A stretch of DNA of 64,000 nucleotides from contig WFMF01000058.1 of assembly GCA_011033025.1 (NCBI GenBank), forward strand, positions 124,001 through 188,000, given 5' to 3'. Source of the stretch: Beroe forskalii. Taxonomy: Eukaryota; Ctenophora; Nuda; Beroida; Beroidae. This document shows positions 1 through 61,601 of the stretch, piece after piece. The first letter of the stretch is position 1; each line of letters begins with the position of its first letter. The position numbers were made by a program, and so were the translations under genes. The notes under the pieces were generated by a model. The model searched no databases, was not told the DNA's origin, and worked only from the letters and a program-made list of their open reading frames with translations.

Positions 1-640
1 CCTAAGCTTTCAGAAGCTCTGAGTAGATTTCGACATTTTGTCCCTATTTTGGAAAATGTGTCAACACTTTGTCCATATTTTGTTCCATATATTGTTCCGT
101 GATAAATTATCGGAAAAGATGCTAAAAGAACGTGCTAGGAATGCTCGAACAACATGTTAGAATGTTTAAAACCTAATTCATAAGCTTTAAGAAGCTCTGA
201 GTATGTGTCGACATTTTGTCCCTATTTTGGAAAATATGTCAACACTTTGTCCCTATTTTGTTCCAATTATGTTCCACGTTAAATAATCGAAAGAGATGCC
301 CAAAGAACAACTTAGGAATGGCCAAACAACATGTTAGAATGTTTAAAACATCACTCCTAAGCTTTTAGAAGCTCTGAGTATATGTCGACATTTTGTCCCT
401 ATTTTGGAAAATATGTCAACACTTTGTCCCTATTTTGTTCCAATTATGTTCCACGTTAAATAATCGAAAGAGATGCCCAAAGAACAACTTAGGAATGGCC
501 AAACAACATGTTAGAATGTTTAAAACATCACTCCTAAGCTTTTAGAAGCTCTGAGTATATGTCGACATTTTGTCCCTATTTCGTTCCAATTTTGTTCCAA
601 TTTTGTTTCAAATGCGCGAAAACATTGACTCTATCAACTG
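1..640. repeat. Tandem repeat, about 178-bp unit
   Basis: Units starting near 1, 177, 357 and 534 each begin with CCTAAGCTTT(T/C)AGAAGCTCTGAG, followed by CGACATTTTGTCCCTATTTTGG and TTCCA-rich sequence. The last unit degenerates into TTGTTCCAATTTTGTTTCAA and then AACATTGACTC. The same terminal block (TTGTTCCAATTT, GGCGAAACATTGACTC) closes the 368-bp array at 48310-48375, so both arrays belong to one repeat family. No gene seen. Confidence 0.85.
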
Positions 641-51487
<50,847 letters not shown>

Positions 51488-52165
51488 GTTGGTAAACCAG
51501 GTTTATTTTTATAGTAAAAAAATATGACAATTTTCACTAAATATTTGACTACAGTAATTTCAAATTTAAAGAGCAATAAAGTTGGAACCCAAATTAAATT
51601 TAATATGGCAATTTTTAAAAGTATTTCCCCAGCATTGAATTAATTTTTAAAGCAATCGTAGAATTATAACCCCTTGATGTCCGGGATTTTCCCCAATTTT
51701 TTTATCATCATTTCCCAAAGAACGTTTTTAAATCTTAAAATGTGACCCCCGGTAAAGTATACAAATACGGCCGGGGTCACCAAAAGAGGTCCATATTAAA
51801 TAGCAATAACAGATAAATAACGCTATTTTGTTTGGAAAACTCAAACGTGTGACGAGTGTAGCTCAGGCAGCCTGTCTTCAAAGTTCCATCAACCAACTTA
51901 TCACTGATCTCAGCTTGCACACCTCGACTTTATACTTTTATAAGCTGCAGCATGCAACTGTAATCACCACTCTTACCCTTCAATACAACAACAATGCTCT
52001 TGATTAATGATATTTGATCAGATTGCTGCCCTAGTATATTATACAGAAAAACCCAAAACCTTGCCCAAGATTGCATCATATTGCAACACCAGCTAAAATT
52101 ATGCAGCATCCAAGTAGCCCGACAATTAATGTACGTCAACTATTTCGATAGTGGACGTCTATTAA
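51488..52165 (+). repeat. Right arm of 0.7-kb inverted repeat
   Basis: Starts GTTGGTAAACCAGGTTTATT and mirrors 641-1366 as far as GACGTCTATTAACAGTTAAT. A single-base-centred palindrome, GACGTCTATTAAC / GTTAATAGACGTC, closes it at 52157-52183. Confidence 0.85.
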
Positions 52166-52200
52166 CAGTTAATAGACGTCTACTGACCCTAAACCGGGAC

Positions 52201-52337
52201 GTGTCGAACTCATACGTGCGCGGTTTTTTCTTGCGCGGTGTAATCGTGCGCGGCTCACTGTCTGTTATTTACACCCAGTGAGCCGCGCACGATTACACCG
52301 CGCATAAAAAAGCCGCACGCGTATGAGTTCAACACGC
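52201..52337. mobile_element. Hairpin MITE-like palindrome, 60-bp arms
   Basis: GTGTCGAACTCATACG, TGCGCGGTTTTTTC and TGTAATCGTGCGCGGCTCAC are followed after a 17-base loop by their reverse complements with five or six mismatches. Together with the flanking GACGTC palindromes and the repeated GTCCACTATCGAGATAG it looks like a foldback element. Confidence 0.75.
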
Positions 52338-53718
52338 CACCAAAATAGACGTCCACTGTTGAGATAGTGGACGCTATTAAAACATAATCAGACATCCTGT
52401 CAAGCAATCTGAAACTATAAAAAAGATCACCACGAATTTATTTGCAGTTTGGAGACTATAGCGTATGCCCACTATCGAGATTGATTTAATTAGCTTGATT
52501 AGGGGACAACTATAATATGAATAGGAGTGTATACAAGAATGAAGCAGTGAAACACTTAGTGAATTATATCTCTGGCTTCAGGCCCTGTTGGCCTGAAATT
52601 ACAACTCACTGGCGCTGCTACGCAGCACCTCGTTCGTGCAAGTTCAAAACACTACCATTCAAATTGATCAGAAACTTTTTACCGCATCAAAAATTTCAAT
52701 TAGATTCCAAATATTCAAAAACTTTATGAAGGGCAGAGTGGAAACCATAATTCGTCGGTTAGTCTTAACGTGCTAAACCACGTGAGTTTTGTTCAGCGTT
52801 CCGTTTTGATTGCAAGATGATGTTAATTCTGGACAAATGATTCTCATACTGACACTGACATTGGATAATTTTGTTTTGTTCACAGGCCAGGAACTGTCTT
52901 CGAAAATCTACAACTACATTCGACTTGATTGAATTGTGCACCTTGTAACTCCAATGGTTAATTTCACTACTGCAGTTATTACTGTTTTCACCGACTCAAC
53001 TTTGATTATCGACCAACCTCTGCCAATGAAACCAATCCACCTGAATATCTTCCGTTATTCAAGTTATGTCCTTTCTCAATCTTGAGTTTGAAATAAGGAA
53101 ACGTCAACAATTTTCAAAAAGCTGTTAGCTGGCATTAAACAGTCGTGAAGTAATAGAAAAGCACTCGCATAGAACTGATCTAATCTGCACGTGCAAAAAT
53201 TGGTTTCCATAGCAACGGCACGACTTAGCCCCGTTCAGCCTTCCTTTCTCTTGATAATTTCTTGGCAAGCTCAAATTTAAAATGTGCGCCCGCACAGACA
53301 TTATTCACGTGCTCTTACGAAATTATATATAAGACTAGCAGGCCCGTTAGGCCATCTTATACACAGCTCACCCAGAGCTCGCAAATTTCAACCAATACAA
53401 TTCAAATTTAATAAAAAAATTTACCGCATCTAAAAACTCCGATCCGTTCAAAAGTTATTAGAGATCGCGCAACGTACAAACGTAATCAAAACACCATTAA
53501 CAGAAATGAGCGCGCGCGCAATTCTCCGTGCACGTGTGATCACCATGGTAACCTGCACAAATCGTAATGCGCGCGCGTTCCGAAGATGTTTCCGCCGTTA
53601 CGCACAAACAACAGAGGTTGCGAAATTATATTAGTGATTGCTCTGTCAAGGAATGAAAGGTTGTTCATTAAAACACCATTGTAAACCCTGATAATGACTT
53701 CATCCCCACCAATCTCAG
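52338..53718. other. Intron of the rejoined phosphatase gene, no gene seen
   Basis: Contains GGCCCTGTTGGCC and GGCCCGTTAGGCC motifs (52580, 53340), GCGCGC runs at 53500-53580, and no convincing coding sequence. Confidence 0.5.
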
Positions 53719-53851
53719 GTACACCCGTCCCAAAGAGTACATTGTGACCCAGAATCCTCTCACTGAAACCATAGCTGACTTCTGGAGGATGGTATACGAA
53801 CAGAAAGTCTGCCACATCATATCGCTTTGTGATGGACCTGACGATAACCCG
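53719..53851 (+). CDS. Receptor tyrosine phosphatase, second exon of PTP domain
   Basis: After the acceptor CCACCAATCTCAG the exon reads (G)YTRPKEYIVTQNPLTETIAD, then FWRMVYEQKVCHIISLCDG, ending DDNP before GTATTTCT. This is the TQxPLxxTxxDFWRM block of tyrosine phosphatases. The exon is 133 bases: one base completing a codon plus 44 codons. That phase exactly accepts the two leftover bases of the minus-strand exon 1367-1578, giving NASYING-GYTRPKEYI-type continuity. Confidence 0.9.
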
Positions 53852-54189
53852 GTATTTCTTAGGCCCAACTTGGCAACTTAATCCACCGAAAGATAAATAA
53901 TCTGAACGAAATTTTAAAAATGATCACAGATCTATTATTAATGCAGTACCAGATGAATATTTAATCTAACTTCAAGAATTCATAAAGTTAGCGTCATTAA
54001 CAAGCTACACCCTTCAAGAATTCATCAGATGCGTAAAATTGTTACGTCAACTGCGCTTCATAACCTTAATCTGTAGTGGTTACACCGTCAAAGACTATTA
54101 AAATGAAATTTTACAATGTATGTGATATTATGATAATCTAGAATATACTTTAAATATATATTTTCACAACTGACCCCCCCCCCCTGCAG

Positions 54190-54455
54190 CACCACTGTGC
54201 GAAGTACTGGCCGGATGACGAGTACACGTACGGTAAGATCCGTGTAGTCCTCCTCTCCGAGGTGGTGCATCCTAACTTCGTGGAGCGGACTCTGGAAGTC
54301 CGCTACACCAGGTCCTACAACGTGGCCATCGTCCGGCAACACAGCTTCACTAACTGGAGGGGCCCGGCTCCTGACCAGGCGGCATTCATTGACTTCGTCT
54401 TCTACACCAGGTTCCTGGCTAAGGATACCTTGGAACCCCTTGTCATCCATAGCCC
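54190..54455 (+). CDS. Receptor tyrosine phosphatase, third exon of PTP domain (catalytic residues replaced)
   Basis: After CCCCCTGCAG: HHCAKYWPDDEYTYGKIRVV, then VERTLEVRYTRSYNVAIVRQ, HSFTNWRGPAPDQAAFIDFV and LEPLVIHSP before the donor GTGAGTAA. It aligns with the KCxxYWP, HFTxWPD and VxHCS stretches of the family. The WPD loop reads WRG (no aspartate) and the HCS signature reads HSP (no cysteine), so the domain should not hydrolyse phosphotyrosine. The intron after HSP is at a usual PTP position. The GxGRTG exon is not found before the next gene at 54835. Confidence 0.9.
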
Positions 54456-54717
54456 GTGAGTAATCTTGGATAAATCCTGCTACCTTTTGTTATATTCTCT
54501 CATAACGTTAGGCTTCTTGGAGCCCAAAGACCCCTGCTTTCAGCCATTCATAATTTTCAATCATACTTCATAGCTGTTTATGATTTGAAGTAAAAGTTTG
54601 AATTGACGATCATATGAAATAGTTCACACAATATAGCTTCTTAGGGTTCAAAAAAGCAAAATGAAGAATAATTTTCGTTTACCAAGAGGTAGGTAGGTTC
54701 GAAAAAAACAAACAAAT

Positions 54718-54754
54718 CTGCAGTCATGGTTATGAATCATAACCATGACTGCAG
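54718..54754. other. Perfect 18-bp-arm palindrome
   Basis: CTGCAGTCATGGTTATGA, one A, then its exact reverse complement. It lies 80 bases beyond the stop of the methyltransferase gene and about 260 bases after the last phosphatase exon. Confidence 0.9.
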
Positions 54755-54834
54755 GTTTGGTGCTGAAAATGATATTTTTTGTTAACTTATATGATGTATG
54801 GTCATTGAACGCTTATCTAGTCCTGCATTCAGAT

Positions 54835-55958
54835 CTAATTATTGTCACCCTTTTGCCCCTTGAGCCTGTCTGCAAAGTGTGCAATTTGTGTCGCTGTGAT
54901 CCTGCAGCATCCTCCCACTACTTGTGACCCTTGCTCCGCCCACTTGAGAGCCTCTTCCTCAAACCTCCACTCCTCCCCCACTCCACTTCCCCCCAGGCCC
55001 AGTGTTCAGTCTCTCCCTCCTCCAGCTCCCTGCACAGATAGGTCTCCCCGCTGTTAGGATACACCACCACCAGTTTATCATGTGCGTTACAGTCCCTCAG
55101 TACCCCTTTAATCTTGTCTATCAAGGGGGCTATCAGGTGGGGCTCAGTGCAGTTGATTCCCAGACCTGAGACTTGCTGACAGTGTGCCAGTATCTCCACA
55201 CAGTGCGTTACACTGGCACCAGTGTCCACTGTCTCGGTATTAGAGCAGGTTAGGGTGACCCAGGCTGAGATTCCATAGTCTCGCAGCACCTCACCTTTGC
55301 TTTCCAACACCTCACAAACCACGCCCACCTCTGTCCCGTCTCCTAGAGTTTCTATTGCCAGCACTCCAACTTGGCACTGCTGCGCGTGGCGCAGGATCTC
55401 GTCTGTCAAACGGGAGTGGAAGTAAGCTTTCAGGAGGGGCTCTTCAACACCAAAACCCTCATATCTACAGTAATCCACCCCTTCAGCTACTTCCCTATTT
55501 GATGTTGTAGCGCGACCCTTTACCACCGTAGAAAATGAACTCACAGCCATGGCCAGCAGTGGTCTAAGTCTATCATCGTTCTTCTTGTCCATGAACTCAT
55601 CAATGGTCTCTTTAGCCAGCGTTATGTTGTCAATAGTTACTTGGTTGACATCGAACTCAGGATTGGGATCCACTAAATCGATTGTCTTATCGGCAACTTT
55701 AAACGTGTTAGTTGTCAATATGTCAACTCCACTTTCCAGAAAATCCGTGTGGGCTCTTTTGACGCATTCTCGGATGTGTTTATCTGCAAGCCGTTTTGCA
55801 GAATACCATGCGTCGGCATGACTTAGTCCCAGTTCAGTTAGAGCTGTTCCCAATCCACCGTCTAAGATAAGACAAGGTTGCGGGTGCAAATGCTCAAGCC
55901 TTTGTTTCAGAGGGCCTCGTTCAGTCTTTTCGTCAGCCATATCACTCCTAGAAGTCAC
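54835..55958 (-). CDS. Homocysteine S-methyltransferase family protein, intronless, one frameshift
   Basis: From MTSRSDMADE the frame covers the homocysteine-binding barrel: DGGLGTAL at residues 33-40, TTNTF, AIETL, LGINCTEP (first zinc cysteine) and YPNSGE. The enzyme transfers a methyl group from a donor such as S-methylmethionine to homocysteine, giving methionine. The frame then reads nonsense and stops at 54918. In the neighbouring frame the expected end is intact: EEWRFEEEALKWAEQGSQVV, GGCCRITATQIAHFADRLKG, stop at 54835. GGCC supplies the other two zinc ligands. One missing G in the GTGGGGGAGG run near 54970-54985 explains the break, so a sequencing error or a recent mutation is likely. 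No introns seen. Confidence 0.88.
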
Positions 55959-56845
55959 TGAAAACTAAAGCATTTATCGGGTGGGAAGCGCAGTAGCAAT
56001 ATATAAACAACAAAATAAAACTTCATCATCTGAAGGATATTTCGACTAATTCTTCACGTCATTTTCATTTATCATAATACAATGCCAACTAATACTTTAT
56101 TGCCCACAAGCACGCTTTATCCATAAACTGGTAATTTTAAACTAGATGACGTTGCACACTGAAAACCACAAAATATAACTCATTACGTAGCAAACCAACA
56201 TATGTACCTTCAAGATAAAGTGTTAAAAAATGAACTAGATAAATTCATGAAAACCGATACAAAATCAATGCCTAGTACAAGCAGTACATACTCACTTAGA
56301 AAATGTTAAGCGGTATCGACCACTGCGTATTAAGTGTATGTTTTCTACAATACAAAAGATGACATAACCATGCTTAACCAGAATGCGCCATGTGTCAACC
56401 AGAATTCATCAAACTCGATGGTTAGGAAGTTCAAAAACCAACTCCAAATATATACTATCCACATTTGCAACGCAAAAAAGCAACATTGCATTTACAGGAA
56501 TGACTCGCGTACGTGGTAAAACCATTACACTTCACACATAATTGAGTTATAATATGTGAAGATGATATCCTCCCAGCGAAATTCGTGTCCATATATGGTG
56601 TGATGACGTTCATGAATTTCCTTACATGGTGTGCTCCTAACATGGTGTGCTCAGTAGGTTATCGGAAGTTTCACTTTTCACATGCACATCAATATGTTGC
56701 ATGTGATGCAGTGCAAAACTTCTGCAAGACATAAGCCTGTTATGATCACCCCTGCAAATTTGGTCAATTTCAAGTCCCGTCGAGAACTATTTTTTAAACC
56801 AAAACAAAGGAATCTTGAGAAATCCTGTATTTTGTTTAATCAAGA
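55959..56845. other. Intergenic, nothing recognised
   Basis: AT-rich sequence upstream of the methyltransferase gene. Short open frames only. The methyltransferase promoter should be here; no clear motif. Confidence 0.4.
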
Positions 56846-59800
56846 CGCTATTCACCCCCAAACAGGAGTGGGTCTGACATGGCAGGGGTGTATGCAGCAG
56901 TAGATTACACCCTCTCCCTCACCCCTCTCCCTATTGACCATATTCACCCCCAAGCAGGAGTGGGTCTGACATGGCAGGAGTGTATGCAGCCAGATTATTC
57001 ACCCCTCTCCCCACGAAGCAGGAGTGGGTCTGACATGGCAGGAGTGTATGCAGCAGTAGATTACACCCCCTCCCTCACCCCTCTCCCTAATGACACTATT
57101 CACCCCCAAACAGGAGTGGGTCTGACATGGCAGGAGTGTATACAGCAGTAGATTACACCCTCTCCCTCACCCCTCTCCCTAATGACACTATTCACCTCAA
57201 ACAGGAGTGGGTCTGACATGGCAGGGGGCGCAGCAGTAGATTACACCCTCTCCCTCACCCCTCTCCCTAATGACCCTATTCACCCCAAACAGGAGTGGGT
57301 CTGACATGTGAGGTATGCGGCAGTAGATTACGCCCTCTCCTCACCCCTCCCCTAATGACCCTGGGTCACCCCAAACAGGAGTGGGTATGGCATGGCAGTA
57401 GATTACACCCTCCTCACCCTTCTCCCCAATGACCCTATTCACCCCAAACAGGGAGAGGGGTCTGACATGGCAGGAGTGTATGCAGCAGTAGATTACACCC
57501 TCTCCTCACCCTTCTCCCCCTAATGACCCTATTCACCCCAAACAGGAGTGGGTCTGACATGGTGAGTGTATGCAGCAGTAGATTACACCCTCTCCTCACC
57601 CTTCTCCCCTAATGACCCTATTCACCCCCAAACAGGAGTGCAGGGGTCTGACATGGCAGGAGTGTATGCAGCAGTAGATTACACCCTCCCTCACCCCTCT
57701 CCCTAATGACCCTATTCACCCCCAAACAGGAGTGGGTCTGACATGGCAGGAGTGTATGCAGTAGATTACACCCTCTCCCTCACCCTTCTCCTAATGACCC
57801 TATTCACCCCCAAACAGGAGTGGGTCTGACATGGCAGGAGTGTATGCAGCAGTAGATTACACCCTCTCCCTCACCCTTCTCCCTAATGACCCTATTCACC
57901 CCCAAACAGGAGTGGGTCTGACATGGCAGGAGTGTATGCAGCAGTAGATTACACCCTCTCCCTCACCCCTCTCCCTAATGACCCTATTCACCCCCAAACA
58001 GGAGTGGGTCTGACATGGCAGGAGTGTATGCAGCAGTAGATTACACCCTCTCCCTCACCCCTCTCCCTAATGACCCTAGTCACCCCCAAACAGGAGTGGG
58101 TATGACATGGCGGGGGTGTATGCAGCAGTAGATTACACCCTCTCCCTCACCCCTCTCCCTAATGAACCTATTCACCCCCAAACAGGAGTGGGTCTGACAT
58201 GGCAGGAGTGTATGCAGCAGTAGATTACACCCCTCTCCTCACCCCTCTCCCCTAATGACCCTATTCACCCCCAAACAGGAGTGGGTCTGACATGGCAGGA
58301 GTGTATGCAGCAGTAGATTACACCCTCTCCCTCACCCCTCTCCCTAATGACCCTATTCACCCCCAAACAGGAGTGGGTCTGACATGGCAGGGGTGTATGC
58401 AGCAGTAGATTACACCCTCTCCCTCACACCTCTCCCTAATGACCCTATTCACCCCCAAACAGGAGTGGGTCTGACATGGCAGGAGTGTATGCAGCAGTAG
58501 ATTACACCCTCTCCCTCACCCCTCTCCCTAATGACCCTAGTCACCCCCAAACAGGAGTGGGTATGACATGGCGGGGGTGTATGCAGCAGTAGATTACACC
58601 CTCTCCCTCACCCTTCTCCCTAATGACCCTATTCACCCCCAAACAGGAGTGGGTCTGACATGGCAGGAGTGTATGCAGCAGTAGATTACACCCTCTCCCT
58701 CACCCCTCTCCCTAATGACACTATTCACCCCCAAACAGGAGTGGGTCTGACATGGCAGGAGTGTATGCAGCAGTAGATTACACCCTCTCCTCACCCCTCT
58801 CCTAATGACCCTATTCACCCCAAACAGGAGTGGGTCTGACATGGCAGGAGTGTATACAGCAGTAGATTACACCTCTCCTCACCCCTCTCCCTAATGACCC
58901 TATTCACCCCCAAACAGGAGTGGGTCTGACATGGCAGGGGTGTATGCAGTAGATTGCCACCCTCTCCCTCACCCCTCTCCCTAATGACCCTATTCACCCC
59001 AAACAGGAGTGGGTCTGACAGGAGTGTATGCAGCAGTAGATTACACCCTCTCCCTCACCCCTCTCCCTAATGACCCTATTCACCCCCAAACAGGAGTGGG
59101 TCTGACATGGCAGGGAGTGTATGCAGTAGATTACACCCTCTCCCTCACCCTCTCCCTAATGACCCTAGTCACCCCCAAACAGGAGTGGGTGCTGACATGG
59201 CGGGGTGTATGCAGCAGTAGATTACACCCTCTCCTCACCCCCTCTCCCAATGAACCTATTCACCCCCAAACAGGAGTGGGGTCTGACATGGCAGGAGTGT
59301 ATGCAGCAGTAGATTACACCCTCCCTCACCCTTCTCCTAATGACCCTATTCACCCCAAACAGGAGTGGGTCTGACATGGCAGGAGTGTATGCAGCAGTAG
59401 ATTACACCCTCTCCTCACCCTCTCCCTAATGACCTATTCACCCCAAACAGGAGTGGGTCTGACATGGCAGGAGTGTATGCAGCAGTAGATTACACCCTCA
59501 CCCCTCTCCCTAATGACCCTATTCACCCCCAAACAGGAGTGGGTCTGACATGGCAGGGGTGTATGCAGCAGTAGATTACACCCTCTCCCTCACCCCTCTC
59601 CCTAATGACCCTATTCACCCCAAACAGGAGTGGGTCTGACAGGAGTGTATGCAGCAGTAGATTACACCCTCTCCCTCACCCCTCTCCCTAATGACCCTAT
59701 TCACCCCAAACAGGAGTGGGTCTAACATGGCAGGGGTGTATGCAGCAGTAGATTACACCCTCACCCCTCTCCCTAATGACACTATTCACCCCCAAACAGG

Positions 59801-60000
59801 AGTGGGTCTGACATGGCAGGAGTGTATGCAGCAGTAGATTACACCCTCTCCCTCACCCCTCTCCCTAATGACCTATTCACCCCAAACAGGAGTGTATTAA
59901 CGGAGGTATGCACCCTATTCACCCCCAAACAGGGAGTGGGTCTGACATGGCAGGAGTGTATGCAGCAGTAGATTACACCCTCACCCCCTCTCCCTAATGA
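56846..60000 (+). repeat. Minisatellite of about 91-bp units, about 34 copies
   Basis: Unit: CACCCCCAAACAGGAGTGGG, TCTGACATGGCAGGAGTGTA, TGCAGCAGTAGATTACACCC, TCTCCCTCACCCCTCTCCCT, AATGACCCTATT. Many copies have single-base or short deletions, which breaks any frame, so the open frames across it are not genes. One strand is strongly C-rich. Confidence 0.95.
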
Positions 60001-60009
60001 CCTATTCAC

Positions 60010-60225
60010 CCCAAACGTGAGCTGCTCAGGATACGTCAGGATCCCCTGCAGTACATGGTGCTGGTCACCCCCAAACAGGAGTGGGCATAAGATCATCGCC
60101 AGGAGGAAGACACGGTCATCGGACACAAACACTTTGATCTGCAGTGCTGGTGCATAAGATCATCGCCAAGATCATCGGACACAAACACTTTGATAGTCTG
60201 CTGGACGACAAGTTCAAATTCAGTG
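60010..60225 (+). other. Possible exon fragment with internal duplication
   Basis: Reads RELLRIRQDPLQYMVLVTPK and, later, HKIIAKIIGHKHFDSLLDDK up to a possible donor GTGAGTTA at 60221. The block GCATAAGATCATCGCC...GGACACAAACACTTTGAT occurs twice (60086-60140 and 60152-60195). Codon-like composition, but I do not recognise the protein and the frame is broken between the two parts. Confidence 0.3.
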
Positions 60226-61601
60226 AGTTACTTCATTTTTTTTTCTTTTTTTTTCTTTTTAAGTGTCATTAGTCAACTACCCCATTTTGAAATTCAGAGA
60301 CAAAACAGGATTAGATTAAAATTTCACAAATTTTTCCATGAAGTTTACCGCTCTATTATTTCAGACTTGAGACAGATCAAGGACATTAATAACGATACCA
60401 TACGATGGAAAGCTACTGAGCCATGAACATAGATTCATATGATGATCAAACTATCAGAGCGGAGCTGATAAGACGCCATTTCTAATGAACAAGGAATAAG
60501 TCAAGCCTATAGGTATTGTTTGGACTCAGGACCCTTATGGCTGATACGGATTTTAATTCAAATTCATGACCGTCAGAGATGTCGCTTATTAAATTAGATT
60601 TAATCCTCCATAATTTGAGATGGCAACTCTGACAATTGAAAAGCCTCTTTGCTATCGCCTGAAATATCGCTGATTCGACAGTCAAATGTTATTCAACGTG
60701 TCCTCATACTCAATTCCTTGATGATAGTAATAATTGTCGGTAATAATTGCTCAATTTCATTGTGAATTTGCATATCTAGGTACGAAACTGTAAACAGATG
60801 TAGATAAGTTGCCATTGTATTTTAGATATCAGGATATTATTCTTGTTTTTATGATTCAGATTGTTTACCATTTTACCACTTGACACGTCTGACACTTGAA
60901 ATTGAGCTATAAACAAATTTACTTCTAAACCCCTTTATTTAACTGATGATTTGAAGGCGCCCTGATTTCTCTGCACCACCTAAGCTCAATGGTTTTCAAT
61001 CCCGTGTTCAGAGTGTCTAGTACCCTGGACTCTGGACATTGGACGAATCCGACATTAATAATATTTCAGATCGATTATCGATTTCACTGACAGTAGTATC
61101 GATAGCGTTAGATTTACTAATTTAACTGATACTGCTATGATCGTGCAATCCCCCATAGCATATTGCTAGGATTTGTACCATCATACCATTATTGTCTGCC
61201 CTGTAATCAAATACCTGGATACCCAAATTCTAAGAGAGCGTGTGTGGTGCATTGGTGTTATGGAAGTTATTGATTCGTCGCTGTCAGATAGCGACATCTT
61301 GTACTCCATAATTATTCGAATATTTTTTGTCAACGTGACTCCAAGGATGTGAAACAATGTGACATACTTGACAAGGGAATTTATAACACATCCTTTAATC
61401 GATTTTAACGCAAATTTGTTCTCAATAGATTAATAAGGCCTTTATACTTTTTATTGTTTTAATCTCCTCGTGATTTAAGTCATTTGATTGTGATGGATCA
61501 TATTCTAATTCCAGAACAAGAATCAGAAGTTTCTCTGTAACTGTGACAGTTACAGTGAGATTTCACTGTGTGACAGTGTTTTATAGATATTCCAGCAGCA
61601 G
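60226..61601. other. Intergenic, nothing recognised
   Basis: AT-rich, with short T-runs at 60235-60260. It precedes the ketosynthase start and should hold its promoter. Confidence 0.4.

Noticed and set aside
53540-53868. Minus-strand frames MADFLFVYHPPEVSYG and MGLRNTGLSS
   Set aside because: Antisense to the second phosphatase exon, which has clear family motifs and splice sites.
56682-59374. Frames over the 91-bp minisatellite (MAGVYAAVDYTLS ...)
   Set aside because: Frequent length changes between units destroy the frame; no splice or start context.
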